Shown in pieces: positions 1 through 10,776 of a DNA stretch of 64,000 nucleotides. Source of the stretch: Conoideocrella luteorostrata (taxonomy: Eukaryota > Ascomycota > Sordariomycetes > Hypocreales > Clavicipitaceae). The position numbers and the translations under genes are program-made. The notes beneath the pieces are model-generated. The model ran no database searches and was not told the origin of the DNA. It worked only from the letters and a program-made list of their open reading frames with translations. The stretch spans positions 62,001 to 126,000 of the forward strand of contig JASWJB010000025.1 in assembly GCA_032433595.1 (NCBI GenBank). The letters are read 5' to 3'. The stretch's first letter is position 1. Every line of letters begins with the position of its first letter.

Positions 1-538
1 GATGCATAAGAGTACAGAGAACCAACTGGGCCATTGACTTCATCGAATGAGGTTTAAATCTCCTGGCGGCCGAAGACTAGACGATGACAATTAGTATCAA
101 AGCGGATTAACGAGTCCATCACTGCACAACACTGCCATTTACGCTACGTACGGATTACGGAATGCTGAACTCAATTGGCAACCCAGAAAATGGCTTCCCG
201 GGTTATTGCCGGTGGGTCTGAGGTGGTTACCTAAGCAGAATGACCACCCAAACCCGCCAGTCAAAGTCAACCAGTGCTGTCAATTGGTTTGGCGGGCCGA
301 GCTGGGAAATTTTGTAGCCGCTGCCGCCGTCCATCTCGTCTTCCGTCCGATTCAAGCAGCTTTTTTCCTACCAGCCCAGCTTCTGCTTCAGCTTGTCGCG
401 GTTCGTCGCTTTTCCTCACACGCCTCTACCGCATCTTGGTCTGCCGTCTGGACATCGCACCATCTAAGCAGCCTTTTCCTTCGACCTTGTCATTTTTATT
501 TACTTTTCTTGTTTATCAGCATCTCGTACCGTAGTATC
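1..538. other. intergenic: upstream region of TOM70
   Basis: No gene is supported here. An open frame runs through 206-538 in phase with the TOM70 start, but its translation lacks any family resemblance and the stretch 340-535 is a pyrimidine-rich leader typical of a fungal 5' UTR. It most likely holds the TOM70 promoter and leader. Confidence 0.6.
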
Positions 539-2627
539 ATGTCCAACCCCCTACCTTCGATGCCTCCTGCGGGGGCTACCGCCGTCCCTGTTGATGCGCC
601 CTCATCAACATGGGATCGTATTGCCTCTTGGGTCACAGAGAACAAGGCTGTTGTGTACACCATTGCGGGCGTCGCGGTCGTTGTCACTGGTGCTGGAGTC
701 GTCTACTACCTGAACGCTGACTCGGTACGTATGGTGTATCTGGTTTCTCAACTCCTTTCGGGGTAAAACTTGGCAAACGACTAGCTTTTAATTTTAAAGC
801 GGTTACTTTGCTATTGATTGCATCCGTAGCAGATGACGAACTTTCGTGACTAATCGCCTATTATTCCAGAAACCCAAGTCAGACTCATCTCCTAAGCTCA
901 GCAAGAAGGAGAGACGAAAGCGAAAAGAGGCGGAGCGGAGGGCAGCTGAAACCAAGGAGTCTACGCCAGCCACCTCCCAAACCAAGACTGCTGCTGTTGA
1001 GGACGAAGACGAACTTCCCGAGATCGATGAAAAAAGCGTGCTTAGCTTGACCCCGGAACAGCGGGAACAGTATGCGGCTAAGCTTAAACAAGCTGGCAAC
1101 CGCGCATATGGAGACAAGGCATATAATAAAGCCATTGGTCTTTATTCACAAGCTATTCTGTGTCAACCGGATCCCGTGTTCTACTCTAACCGAGCCGCGT
1201 GCTTCAGCGCCATGAGTGAGTGGGACAAGGTAGTTGAGGACACTACTGCCGCTATCAGCATGGACCCCGAGTACGTCAAGGCTATCAACCGCCGAGCCAC
1301 CGCCTACGAGCACCAAAAGAAATACTCTGAAGCTCTTCTCGACTTCACAGCGTCCTGCATCATCGACAACTTCAAGAGCGACTCTACCGCGCAGGCCGTC
1401 GAGCGGCTTCTCAAGGTCTTTGCTGAACACCGGGCCAAAGAGATGATTGCCTCTAGGCCCTCCAAGCTCCCCAGCCCTATTTTTGTTGGCAACTATCTCC
1501 AAAGCTTCAGACAGAAGCCTCGCCCCCAAGGTTTGGATGACTCTGTTGAGCTAAAAGCTGAGACGGGCAAGGGACAGCTGCAAATTGGCCTCAGGGGTTT
1601 GGAGAAGAAGACTGGCGAGGGATATGAGGAGGCCAGGCACGCATTCGAGAAGGCGCTCGAGCTTGGCGACCTGGGTGAACACGAGGCCCTCGCATACAAC
1701 CTACGTGGCACCATGCGAACCCTACTCGGAAACCACGCCGATGCTACCGAGGATTTTGATAAGAGCATTGAACTGGACCCCAGCATGATCGAGAGTTATA
1801 TCAAGCGCGCCAGCATAAGTCTCGAGCTAGGCGAGCCTGCTAAAGCTGACGCCGAATTTGCAACGGCCTTGGAACAGAACAAGGACGACCCGGATCTCTA
1901 CTACCACCGTGCGCAGGCTAGCTTCATCAAGGGCGACCTTGCCGAAGCCCAGAAAGACTACCAAAAATCAATCGATCTTGACAAAGAATTCATATTCTCC
2001 CATATCCAACTTGGTGTGACCCAATACAAGATGGGCTCCATTGCCTCGTCTATGGCTACTTTCCGCAGATGCATCAAGAACTTCCCCAAGGTTCCAGATG
2101 TCTACAACTACTACGGTGAGCTGCTGCTCGACCAGAACAACTTCGCTGAAGCTGTTGAAAAATTCGACACGGCCATGGAGATGGAGAAGCAGTCAAAGCC
2201 CATGTCTATGAACGTCTTACCACTTATCAACAAGGCCTTGGCGCTCTTCCAGTGGAAGCAAGATTTCAAGGAGGCCGAGCAGCTGTGCCAAAAGGCGCTG
2301 ATTAGTGAGTTCATCCCTACTCATAACTTCAAAGATATTATTCGAGTTGAGTATCCCAACTGACATCATCTCTTCTTAGTCGACCCTGAATGCGACATTG
2401 CCGTTGCCACCATGGCCCAACTCCTCCTCCAGCAGAACAAGGTTACGGAAGCCCTCAAGTACTTTGAACGCGCTGCCGAGCTTGCTCGTACCGAAGGAGA
2501 AATCGTCAACGCCCTCTCCTACGCCGAAGCTACCAGAACGCAAGTCCAAGTTACCGAGAAGTACCCCAAGCTAGCAGCTAAGCTTGCTGGTGGCGGTGGC
2601 CCACCTGGCTTTGGCATGGGTCGATAA
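539..2627 (+). CDS. TOM70: TOM70 mitochondrial protein import receptor (TPR protein)
   Basis: Three exons, 539-724, 870-2304 and 2380-2627, encode 622 residues. Tom70 is an outer-mitochondrial-membrane receptor that binds carrier-type preproteins and Hsp70/Hsp90 and passes them to the TOM pore. Visible features: a short proline-rich N terminus, one transmembrane helix at about residues 37-57 ([16 protein letters not shown]), a basic linker rich in K/R/E directly after it ([13 protein letters not shown]), then an array of tetratricopeptide repeats from about residue 125 to the end, including the first clamp-type TPR ([22 protein letters not shown]). The length matches fungal Tom70 (about 600-630). 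The C terminus ends in a Gly/Pro-rich tail. The start at 539 is the first ATG giving the N-out anchor directly. Intron 1 (GTACGT...CAG) separates the anchor exon from the cytosolic domain. Domain order and length make the call firm; Tom71-type paralogy cannot be excluded. Confidence 0.93.
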
Positions 2628-3611
2628 ACAAACCGACACTAAAAACTAAGTCGGATATTTTTGGAGTACGCTCTGGTTCGTTCCTTTTGTGTGAACAATA
2701 AAGTTCGGTTTGTAAAAATTAAGGATGCTCGGTACACCATCGGCGGGTTAGGAGCACCTCTCATTCAGCGGTGTTCGTGTAAGAGTCGTGCATTTTACCT
2801 ATCATGAGCTAATAGGTAACTACACAGAATGAAACCTAAGTTCCTGTCATGGACGGGAAAGTAGGATGAGATGGATTGATCCGAGAAGAGCTTCGTTTCC
2901 ACTCGGTTTGGGTGTGGTGGTGGCTGACGCAACTGGCACATGAGATGGACACACGGTTATGAGTGGTGGCGGTCTTGTACATGTATAGGTACCTAAATTT
3001 AATGGCACTTCCCTCCCCTAATTGATAGTGTTTGCCACGCAAGTTGCTGGCGTCTCTTGGGAGTTTCTCTCAGAGAACAGTCCTCCGGCGACACTACTGC
3101 GATACGTACTGCAGCCGCGCTGGTCCCTGCATGTTCCACAATATAGCCCTTAAGTAGGCTGTAAGGTACTCCATATATTACGTTCTCTTTCGACTTTCAA
3201 CTTTCATATGGTGACAAATAATTCCACGTGTCATTGAATGTATATATGATTACTATTGAGGTCATGAATTCCCTTTACACTTCAAGATTCATCTCCTCAG
3301 TCATGGTTCCAATTCATTTAGCTTCCAACTTTTATTTCGTGAACAACGGTTCCGACGTCGTCCCGCGAAATAAGATGATAAGAAAAGTAAAACAAACGTG
3401 CGCTCCGGCTTTCCATATGTGAATTATTAGAGTCCGAAATGCCAACCTGATATGAACAGTGTTTTGTCAGCTCTTAGGATGGTATACAAAATTATGATGT
3501 TGTCTTGCTCGAAGCGGCAGTCTTTCTTCTCTGAAACGGTTTACTGAATTACTATTCCCTTTGCGCTCGTTGCTGCGACTCCTTCATGACAGATGAATAG
3601 TTGCCCATTCA
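2628..3611. other. intergenic between convergent TOM70 and syntaxin genes
   Basis: About 1 kb between two convergent 3' ends. Short open frames on both strands lack coding character. It probably holds both 3' UTRs; I see nothing else that I can name. Confidence 0.6.
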
Positions 3612-4764
3612 TTACTTGCTCTTACAGGTGTTGCCGGTAAGACAAATACCTAGACCAACGCCAAGGGCAATGGCAATAATGATGACAATGACAAGCAGTA
3701 GACACCACCACTTCAGCTTGCGGGCACGTCTGGCTGAAGCATTTGCCTTCTCGATATTGGTGTTTCCTGCCGCCATGTTCTCCTCGGTTCGTATGGCATT
3801 TTCTTCGATAGCCTCGACGCCGACGTCTTGCTGCTCGACGGCCGCGGCCAGTTCTTGGTAGAGCACGGCGAGCTCGGCAAGAGTCTGCTCGATGCGTTGC
3901 AATTCGTTATGACGGGCCCTGACGTTTCCGAGCACCGACGACGCTTGGCCAGTGCGGCTATCCTTAAGCTAATGCCATTATCAGCTAGTGTGATTGGGAC
4001 GTAGAACTGAGTATTGGCTTTGGACTTACCGCAGTCTGGAAGACGCCTTCATTACTCCAGTCAGATTCCATAAGCTGTTGAATCTGTGGCTCGCTTGCAT
4101 CCGGATACGCGATATCCAACTGGCGGCGGAGCTGCTGTCTGTAGTTCTTCCTGTATTCATGCTCCACACTCTCGTATTTGGCAAGCACCGACTTGAATTG
4201 TGTCTTTAGTGACTGCAACTGACTATTCTTGGTGTTGCGATCGTTGTCAGTGGTATTAACGAGGTCCTGTTCGAGACTTTTGATGCCGTCTTTGATGGCC
4301 GTGGTTTGGACTTTTGTTTGCGTCACATAATTTTCTGCTTGATCCTTTGCCTGGGAACCTGTGCTGGACAGGGCACGCTGGTGTAGCTGGCCAATGTATT
4401 CGATGGACGTAGCAAGGCTTTTAACTTCTTCCTGCAGCTGCTGAATCCGATCCAGGAACGGCCTTAGCGGAAGCACCCTGGAGTGCGACTGTTGTGATGT
4501 TTGGTTGAAGGAATTGTCACCACGGTTTTGCAACTCATATTGGTCCTGTGCAGTAATGTCAGTCATATATGAAAAAAGAGAGACCCTTATACAATGGCCA
4601 TGCGCGGAACTCTTTGGCTCTATGGCGTTCGATTTGTGAAAGTGGTGGTGCGATCCGGATGCGCCGAAAAAAAAAAACATGAGTGGCCGGCCTACCTGGT
4701 TGTAGCCATGACCGGCCTCTTGGGCCGGACCTTGGTAATATCGATTCTGCTGTTCGTACGACAT
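3612..4764 (-). CDS. plasma-membrane t-SNARE syntaxin (Sso1/Sso2 type)
   Basis: Three exons on the minus strand, 4764-4696, 4545-4030 and 3968-3612, give 313 residues. The protein has a Tyr/Gln-rich N terminus, an N-terminal helical bundle (about residues 40-190), a Qa-SNARE helix near residues 210-265 with the central glutamine layer (QQDVGVEAIEEN), and a C-terminal membrane anchor (WWCLLLVIVIIIAIALGVG) followed by a short luminal tail with two cysteines. This is the Sso/syntaxin-1 layout, which mediates exocytic vesicle fusion at the plasma membrane together with Sec9 and Snc. Both splice junctions are phase 0; the second joins LKDSRTGQASS to VLGNVRARHNEL, which restores the linker that precedes the SNARE helix. 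Length agrees with filamentous fungal Sso1 proteins. Confidence 0.9.
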
Positions 4765-5783
4765 TATGAACCGAATGCGCCTTAGATATCACAGGATGCT
4801 TTGCGACGTAAAGAAACACAGGTGCTACCGCAGATTGACTCGTTGTCGGGATGCGAGGAAGCAGTTTGGGAGGAAAAGTTTCGCTGGATGGTTGGCAGGA
4901 GGAATGGGAGGCACGGAACGTAGGATCTATTCTCATTCGACTAGATAATGGATTTGGCTTCCCCAGTGGCGCCGAAGTGTGGGAAGTCAAGCTGTTTAAT
5001 TAGCTTCCGAGTTGGCAGCTCAATCAGTGCGGAAGCACGACGTAATTAATGGGCAGGGAATGGCTGACGCTTGTACACAGTACTAAACATATGCGGAAGC
5101 GCTAAGAAAATGTTCATTGCGAACAGCGTACGGAGTACTAGTTCGTCCAGATGGACAAGTACAGTGGTACATGGGGCTTCGTAGTGCTTGATGAGCCACA
5201 ATCCTCAATGGGAAGGAGCGCCACTCTATTACCACAGTGAATGCGGAGACTTTGAGGCTGCTGCCTCGTTCCCGACAGACATCTTGAGCACACAATGGCT
5301 CTAGCCGGTCGCTACGTCACATCCAGGCAGGAGAGTTCGGAACACACCTCAAAGTACTCTGGGTAGGGAGTTCGAATCTGCGAACAGAGCTATTGAGCCA
5401 AAAGACGCAAGGCAGCCCATAATGGAGATAGCAAGGCAGTCAATTAAAGGCACTTTAGGTGAGCGGCACAGACCAAACCATCACCAGCAAGAAGGGTAAG
5501 GGGGCGGAAAGTTGGTTAGTTGGGAGTGTTTACGCCGCCAAACAAAGAGGCTAACCACGAAAAACTTTTCCATAAGCAAACCAGTCAAATGGTCTACCGT
5601 TGCGGAGTACTCTCAGCCCGTGCCGTCCGTTGTCCCAAGCCCACACGCCCGTGTTCGTCACATTTGGGGACAAAAATTGGCCCATGATGACCATCATCTT
5701 GTGGCGTTGGCCGTCAGCAAGTGCCAAAAATAGGCTACAGCATATGCGCAGCCACGGTCGACCATGTTGTGGATGGCACTCAA

Positions 5784-5808
5784 GCGGGGGACAGTTTAAC
5801 TGAGCCAT
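5784..5808 (+). repeat. left arm of perfect 25-bp inverted repeat
   Basis: This 25-base stretch (begins GCGGGGGACAG, ends CTGAGCCAT) is the exact reverse complement of 6004-6028. The arms are separated by 195 bp containing a 20-A run and an AT-rich tract. Such a layout fits the ends of a small non-autonomous element or a decayed remnant, but no clear target-site duplication was seen. Confidence 0.8.
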
Positions 5809-5862
5809 CGAGGTGGCATTAACGCCGCAAGAGATAATGCCTCAGCGACCAAAAATAAACAC

Positions 5863-5960
5863 AAAAAAAAAAAAAAAAAAAAGAGCAAAAATATTATATA
5901 GCTTAATTAGCTATTTAGGTAATAAATTTTATTAATAATAAGCTTTAATTGCATCTTTGG
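5863..5960. repeat. poly-A run and AT-rich tract inside the inverted repeat
   Basis: Twenty consecutive A (5863-5882) followed by a tract almost without G/C (TTAATTAGCTATTTAGG style sequence) contrasts sharply with the roughly balanced flanks. It may be a retro-insertion tail or an AT-biased remnant; the sequence alone does not decide. Confidence 0.6.
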
Positions 5961-6003
5961 TGGGCGTTCGAATTAAGAGGGTCAATTAGACAATGTGGAC
6001 GAA

Positions 6004-6028
6004 ATGGCTCAGTTAAACTGTCCCCCGC
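6004..6028 (-). repeat. right arm of perfect 25-bp inverted repeat
   Basis: Exact reverse complement of 5784-5808 with no mismatch over 25 bases. See the left arm for context. Confidence 0.8.
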
Positions 6029-7383
6029 ATGGCACTCTCACTACTCCGTACCGAGTAAGCAGGGCTGTTTTTCCGTCACAGATGGAGGCTGAGACTCCAC
6101 GCAATGTGGCCAGCCCCGGCAGGGTCTGCCCTAGGAAGACGCTTGTCAAACTACGGAGTACGGAAGTAGAAAACATTATGAAATGATTGGCTGTGTAACA
6201 ATATGGCAATCCGGTCCTGCTTCCACTCCTAAGTTGGACTGGTATTGATCAGTTGCATCCTTTGTTTGGAAGTAATCATGTTTGAATTGTTAATCATCCT
6301 AGCGATGTAATTTTAGTGACGCCATTGTTGCCTGCTCCTGTTGTTGGCATAGCGTGCTTCTCCAACAGACGAAGGCAATTCTACGGACAGTTATTGGTGC
6401 AAATTTTCATCAAGGCCGACTTAAACTAAAGTTCCGCAGATTTGTACTCACTTACCCCCGCAGAAGAAGGTTTTCATAGACTGGACTTAAGCTATAAGTG
6501 AACCACATCTGCAAGTTTTCCATGAGAATGTCCCAAGATTCATTAACATCGCTTTGGTTACATCTTTGGCGTTGATTATAACGCGGGGTTTATATTGATT
6601 CAATCATGAACGTAGTTGAGAAGGCCATGGAGGAACTTATAAGTAACGCCTACCATCCATGAAACTCCTGACGATCATTAGTGAACGGTTCCACAAGCGT
6701 CATACTTTGTGAGCACTTTCTGGAGGATACAAACAATAGCCAAAATGGCGAGCTTCGGGTTTGAAACGGAAGGCCGAGAAGTAGTTGCCGCTTCATAGAT
6801 GAGGCCAAAGGGAAAACATGTACGAACCAAGAATCTCCCTGGCTATGAATCTGTACTAATATCTCATCATGTCGTAGTCACGGGACCAACACTCATCGGT
6901 ACTGGATGAACGCGAAGCTGAAAGGTGCTGGCTATTAAGCGAATGTTGTTTAGAAGAACAGCTTACGAATTAATTGGAGTGGATGTGATTTGCCTATTGG
7001 CAACTTTTTCTTCAGACAGTTTTTATTATCCTGCTCATTTTTTATATTTAGTCTATACCTAAGCACTGCTGTGAGTAATCCTTGGTGTGTTGGCAGAAAC
7101 GAGGCTACAGGCTCTGTACTCATCCGTGACAGGGCTTGCTCTAATAAGCCGTCTGTCTATTTGCCCATGCATTGGATTTTCCTGGAAAGACTTGTCCATT
7201 ACATCGATAAGCCTTACTGCGTTTGCTGCAGATGTTGACGCCAATCCTCCAAATTAGTGAGCCAGTGTTAGATAGGCTGCTAAGCCGCCAACTCCAAAAG
7301 TTTGAGACAATGATGAAGTAAAGAAAACATCATATGCATGGAGCTTGCCTAGCCTCAGACTGCACAGGTTCTATTCCTACGTA

Positions 7384-7722
7384 CTAATATGGCAGAACTT
7401 CCGGACTGCAGGAATGATAGTGTCTTCCGAGCTGATTAGCAGCTGAACAAGAGCAGGACTAGCAGAGACTTGATCCCATTGAAAACTTACCAAAGGTCCG
7501 ATCTGTACCGCAAGCTCCCAAAACGCAACTCGTAGTTCCGTCTGTCCGTAGAATCTTTTTGAAGTTTGAAAGATTGCAAGCACAATCGTAATCTGTCTCG
7601 GCACAAGTGGTAGCCTTTCTGATGGCCTTAGTGATGCAGTCGCGAGCACATGAATCGATGGTGCTGATGTCTCGAGCCAAGACGGCAACAGCAAGCATGG
7701 AAAGGACGGCAGTGTACTTCAT
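7384..7722 (-). CDS. small secreted CFEM-domain protein
   Basis: Two exons, 7722-7491 and 7442-7384, separated by a 48-bp intron (GTAAGT...CAG), encode 96 residues. The first 17 residues form a signal peptide (MKYTAVLSMLAVAVLA). The mature part carries the CFEM cysteine pattern: C-x3-C, C, then DYDCAC with the aspartate that coordinates haem in characterised CFEM proteins, then C-x4-C. Unspliced, only seven of these cysteines precede a non-matching tail; splicing replaces it with AANQLGRHYHSC, which puts the eighth cysteine 17 residues after the seventh, close to the usual 15-16. CFEM proteins act at the cell surface or outside it in haem/iron capture, adhesion or host interaction. There is no sign of a transmembrane helix, and no obvious GPI signal, so a secreted protein is likely. 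Alternative acceptor 11 nt downstream would give a less CFEM-like tail. Confidence 0.78.
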
Positions 7723-9097
7723 TTTGAGAATGGGGTTTTATGTAGAGCTTAAAGTGTCCTGTGTCGTGTTTAAGAAATTGTGATGAGGATTAGAAAGAGC
7801 GGCTCGCTTTTGAAGAAGTGCCCTAAGGTTTATATACTTCTTGACAATGTGACCCATTGGACTACTTCCAACGCATCTTCACGTTTTGTCGCTGTGTCTA
7901 TCATCCACACTCCAAGAGCATTCAATTGGATAATGCTCCGAAGAAAACCGAGATTCGAGAAATAATGAAACTAAAGTTGACTGTTTGACTCGCCATGTGT
8001 CCACTACTAGCCCTGGGACGAAATCTGGCGGTCGTAACCGCAGATCTTGGCACATCGCCGTCTCAAAGACCGAATTGGAGAGCCAGAAAACCTTAGAATG
8101 TTCATGTTAATGGCTATCCAAGCAACAAGGCTGGATAATGTAACGTTCTCTAGTGGCTTGGCGGTAGTTGAAGTACGACCCTGTCCGTCAGTCCAGAATC
8201 ACTATGGAGTACCGCAGTGGCCACTTGCAGCATTAAACGGAATTATCCATACCAATTCGACCCCATAAATGGCACGATAATGCGGTAAAGGCATCATTTC
8301 TGTCAGTTCATTTTTAATGCGGCTCGTTTCGCGAATGATAATTTATGGTGGTCGACATATTGTGAAAAATGTGTAGATGTTCATGGGATTGGAATCTTTA
8401 CTATATCAAGATCATCCTCCAAGAACTGTCTAAAAACAAGACTGACAAAGTAATAGCATCGGATGATAAACCTTGGGGGACAATGGACATTGGGACCCAT
8501 AAAGCCAAAAAAGGGTATCAAAGTCTGAGAGAATGCAGTGGCAGAACAAGGGAGGCTTCACCGCTAGAAGTGATTATATGCTACGCTAACCTTCCTTTGG
8601 TTTCCGTCTTAGTCACCCACTGTGCGGCGGTGAACCACGCAGAACCAAACAGTATAAAAAAGCGGATTAAGGAATGTGAGTTGCAACTCATTTTGTGGAT
8701 TCATTGCTGTAAGCTATGTTTAAACCCCCGATGGCTTACCGAGCTTTGCGTATTGTACAACACTCTTCTCACTGCGCTCCAAAATTATGTAGTCTTTTCC
8801 GTCGTAGGTGCATCCTGATCCTGGGCAGACGTCTCAGTGAAACGTCTTTTCCTCCAATAACGACCCGTACAAACGCAGGTTATGTTGATAATGCAGCGAA
8901 TGGCTTCTGTTGTCCAAACTCATGTGGCAGCTGCATTACGTGACCGTTAAATTTGGGATAATGTACTGCACTGCGCCGCCTGAAGAACACGCTAGCAATC
9001 GCGTTTGGCGACTTCGCTGCCCTAAAAGTCTTCAAAGTTGCCTCAAAAAACTTCGTTGATCTTCATTAGTTCTTTTTCACACAGGCTCCCAAGTTGC
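7723..9097. other. intergenic upstream of CFEM gene
   Basis: No gene supported in 1.4 kb. The longest open frame (8369-8818, +) has no recognisable domain, irregular composition and no splice support. The part next to 7722 should contain the CFEM promoter. Confidence 0.5.
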
Positions 9098-10109
9098 TTA
9101 TAGATAGTTCTTCTTCTTTGCCGTTCTGGTATACTGTGACAGATGCCACTCAACATCTCCATCCTTATTCTCGAGTGTACCTCCCCGAATCTCAAATGGT
9201 CTCATCGTCATTCTCGGGCCAACTTCAGCAAGCTCAACACTGTCGTATCCAGTCCGCACAAAGACATGATGTCGGACTTCGATGCTGTCGTCAATATTTT
9301 TGAACGTAACAACTCGGTTTCCCATTTTATTCTTGCTTGTAATCGCTTCTCTCGGCGGGAATACGTGCTTCAAAATTTTGGCTATTCGTTTTCCCAAGGG
9401 AGAAGTGAATCCATCAAATATCAGATGAGGGTATGATTCGCTCACTGTGCCCCTCACACTTCCGGGAATGTCGTGCCTCAATACGACGTTGTGAAGCGAG
9501 AAAGAGATTGTGGGCCCATGAGGAAAGTGCGATAATGTGAGAGCAGTAGGTGTGCCACGGTGCTCATGGAGAAGTACTATGTCAGACAAACCCGCGGACT
9601 GGGCCGATTTTACCAGATCGGGCAGAATCAGATTACCACGGTTCAAGCGGACAGATGTTGGTAGAAACAATCTAATTTCCTTTGCGAACGCGGATAATCT
9701 GGCGGAAGGGTCTCGCGAAGTTGTAACTTTATAAATGTCAGAGGCATAGTTTAACCTGGGTAAAGTCTATGGGCGTTACCTAAGACACGAGGGTCGACAA
9801 TCCCAGAGAGTTGGGCGTACTCGTCATCCAAATCCAGCTGCTCATTTATACTTAAATCGGCGGCAGATTCGTCATATTGGTAATCCTTTCTGAGGGCTTT
9901 GTCGCCGGAAATCGAAGGATCTAATGGCTTTCCTGAGGCGAGTGATGCTCGTAGTTTAGCTCGCTTTTCGCTGATCTCTGCATCTCGGAGGAGAAGTGCT
10001 CTGCGATAGAGATAATCTCGCCGCTGCCGTGTTTGTTTTCGCTTTTGAACATCTGGGTCAGCCTGGCAAGATCGAATATTTAGAATACTGCTTGAGGACT
10101 TACAATCAT
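9098..10109 (-). CDS. IMP4: IMP4, U3 snoRNP Brix-domain protein
   Basis: Three exons, 10109-10104, 10041-9780 and 9726-9098, encode 298 residues (yeast Imp4 is about 290). Imp4 works with Mpp10 and Imp3 in the small-subunit processome and helps the U3 snoRNA pair with pre-rRNA in the nucleolus. The N terminus is the canonical MIRKQ-type start with [10 protein letters not shown], followed by a charged region and a Brix domain (about residues 85-275), including the motif [11 protein letters not shown] and the C-terminal basic KKKN end. The first exon is only ATG ATT; the intron has a CTGAC branch site 18 nt before an AAG acceptor, and joining these yields exactly [11 protein letters not shown]. 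The second intron is 53 bp and joins DPRVL to VTTSRDPS. It is divergent from UPF1 with 667 bp between the two starts. Confidence 0.92.
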
Positions 10110-10776
10110 TTTTTACTGCGTCATATAAACCCTTTCTTGTACTGTCGAAAAGTCGGGATGAGGCCCGCCCGCTAACGAAAAGTTCCTTATCGGACTCGAC
10201 AACTTTTTTTCCCCGACAGTTATCGATAACGTAGCCGGGGTTATCACGTGGGCGCAAAATGTCCCACCAAACTCCGTCGCCGCATGAGGCAGGGTCTGGC
10301 TTTCTTTCACTGATAGCGGCAAATCAGGAATCCTTCGAAAAGCAAAACTCTGCCTGCATTCACTCGGCTGTTTTCTCGCTTCGCCGCTCTTCTTTACCGA
10401 TTGTTAGCTGGTACGGGTCACCTCGCAGCTACCAATTATTGGTGTTTATTGTTTCGGGCATGATATTTTCCGCGATGATGTGAAAACTACGGCACAATTT
10501 GGAACCAACGAAACCTTTCATCTAACCCGCCCGAGCCGCTTCGACCTGCTGCGCCGGGCAGAATAATATCGAAAAACAAAGCTTTAGACTTTGGGTAAGT
10601 TCCCTTGCGTCGTGCATAAATTTTTTTTGCGCATTTGAACCGTTTTAAATAATAGCTCATTCATCTCTCAAAGCTGCAAGTCTCTGCGTCATTGCCTATT
10701 GGCTTGGCTGACACTACTACAAATAGGAAAACTCACCGCGAGCGGACCCCTCAGTCTACCCCAGACAAGAAACACC
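10110..10776. promoter_or_regulatory. divergent promoter shared by IMP4 and UPF1
   Basis: The 667 bp between the ATG of IMP4 (-) and that of UPF1 (+) contain no supported gene and must hold both promoters and leaders. Both products act in RNA metabolism, so shared control is possible but is an inference from position only. Confidence 0.55.

Larger units (their letters stand above)
4765..7383. other. gene-poor region with inverted repeat and AT-rich core
   Basis: No convincing gene in 2.6 kb. It contains TACGGAGTAC elements at 5129-5138 and 6152-6161, a 25-bp perfect inverted repeat (5784-5808 / 6004-6028), a 20-A run (5863-5882) and a strongly AT-rich stretch to about 5960. Open frames over the two repeat arms share the peptide MAQLNCPP only because the arms are inverted copies. 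This looks like degenerate, possibly transposon-derived, DNA. Confidence 0.55.

Noticed and set aside
206..538. In-frame upstream extension of TOM70
   Set aside because: It lies in a pyrimidine-rich leader, lacks conservation in style, and would bury the N-terminal anchor; the ATG at 539 gives a normal Tom70.
8369..8818. 149-codon plus-strand frame
   Set aside because: No domain, no good start context and no splice support; composition looks random.
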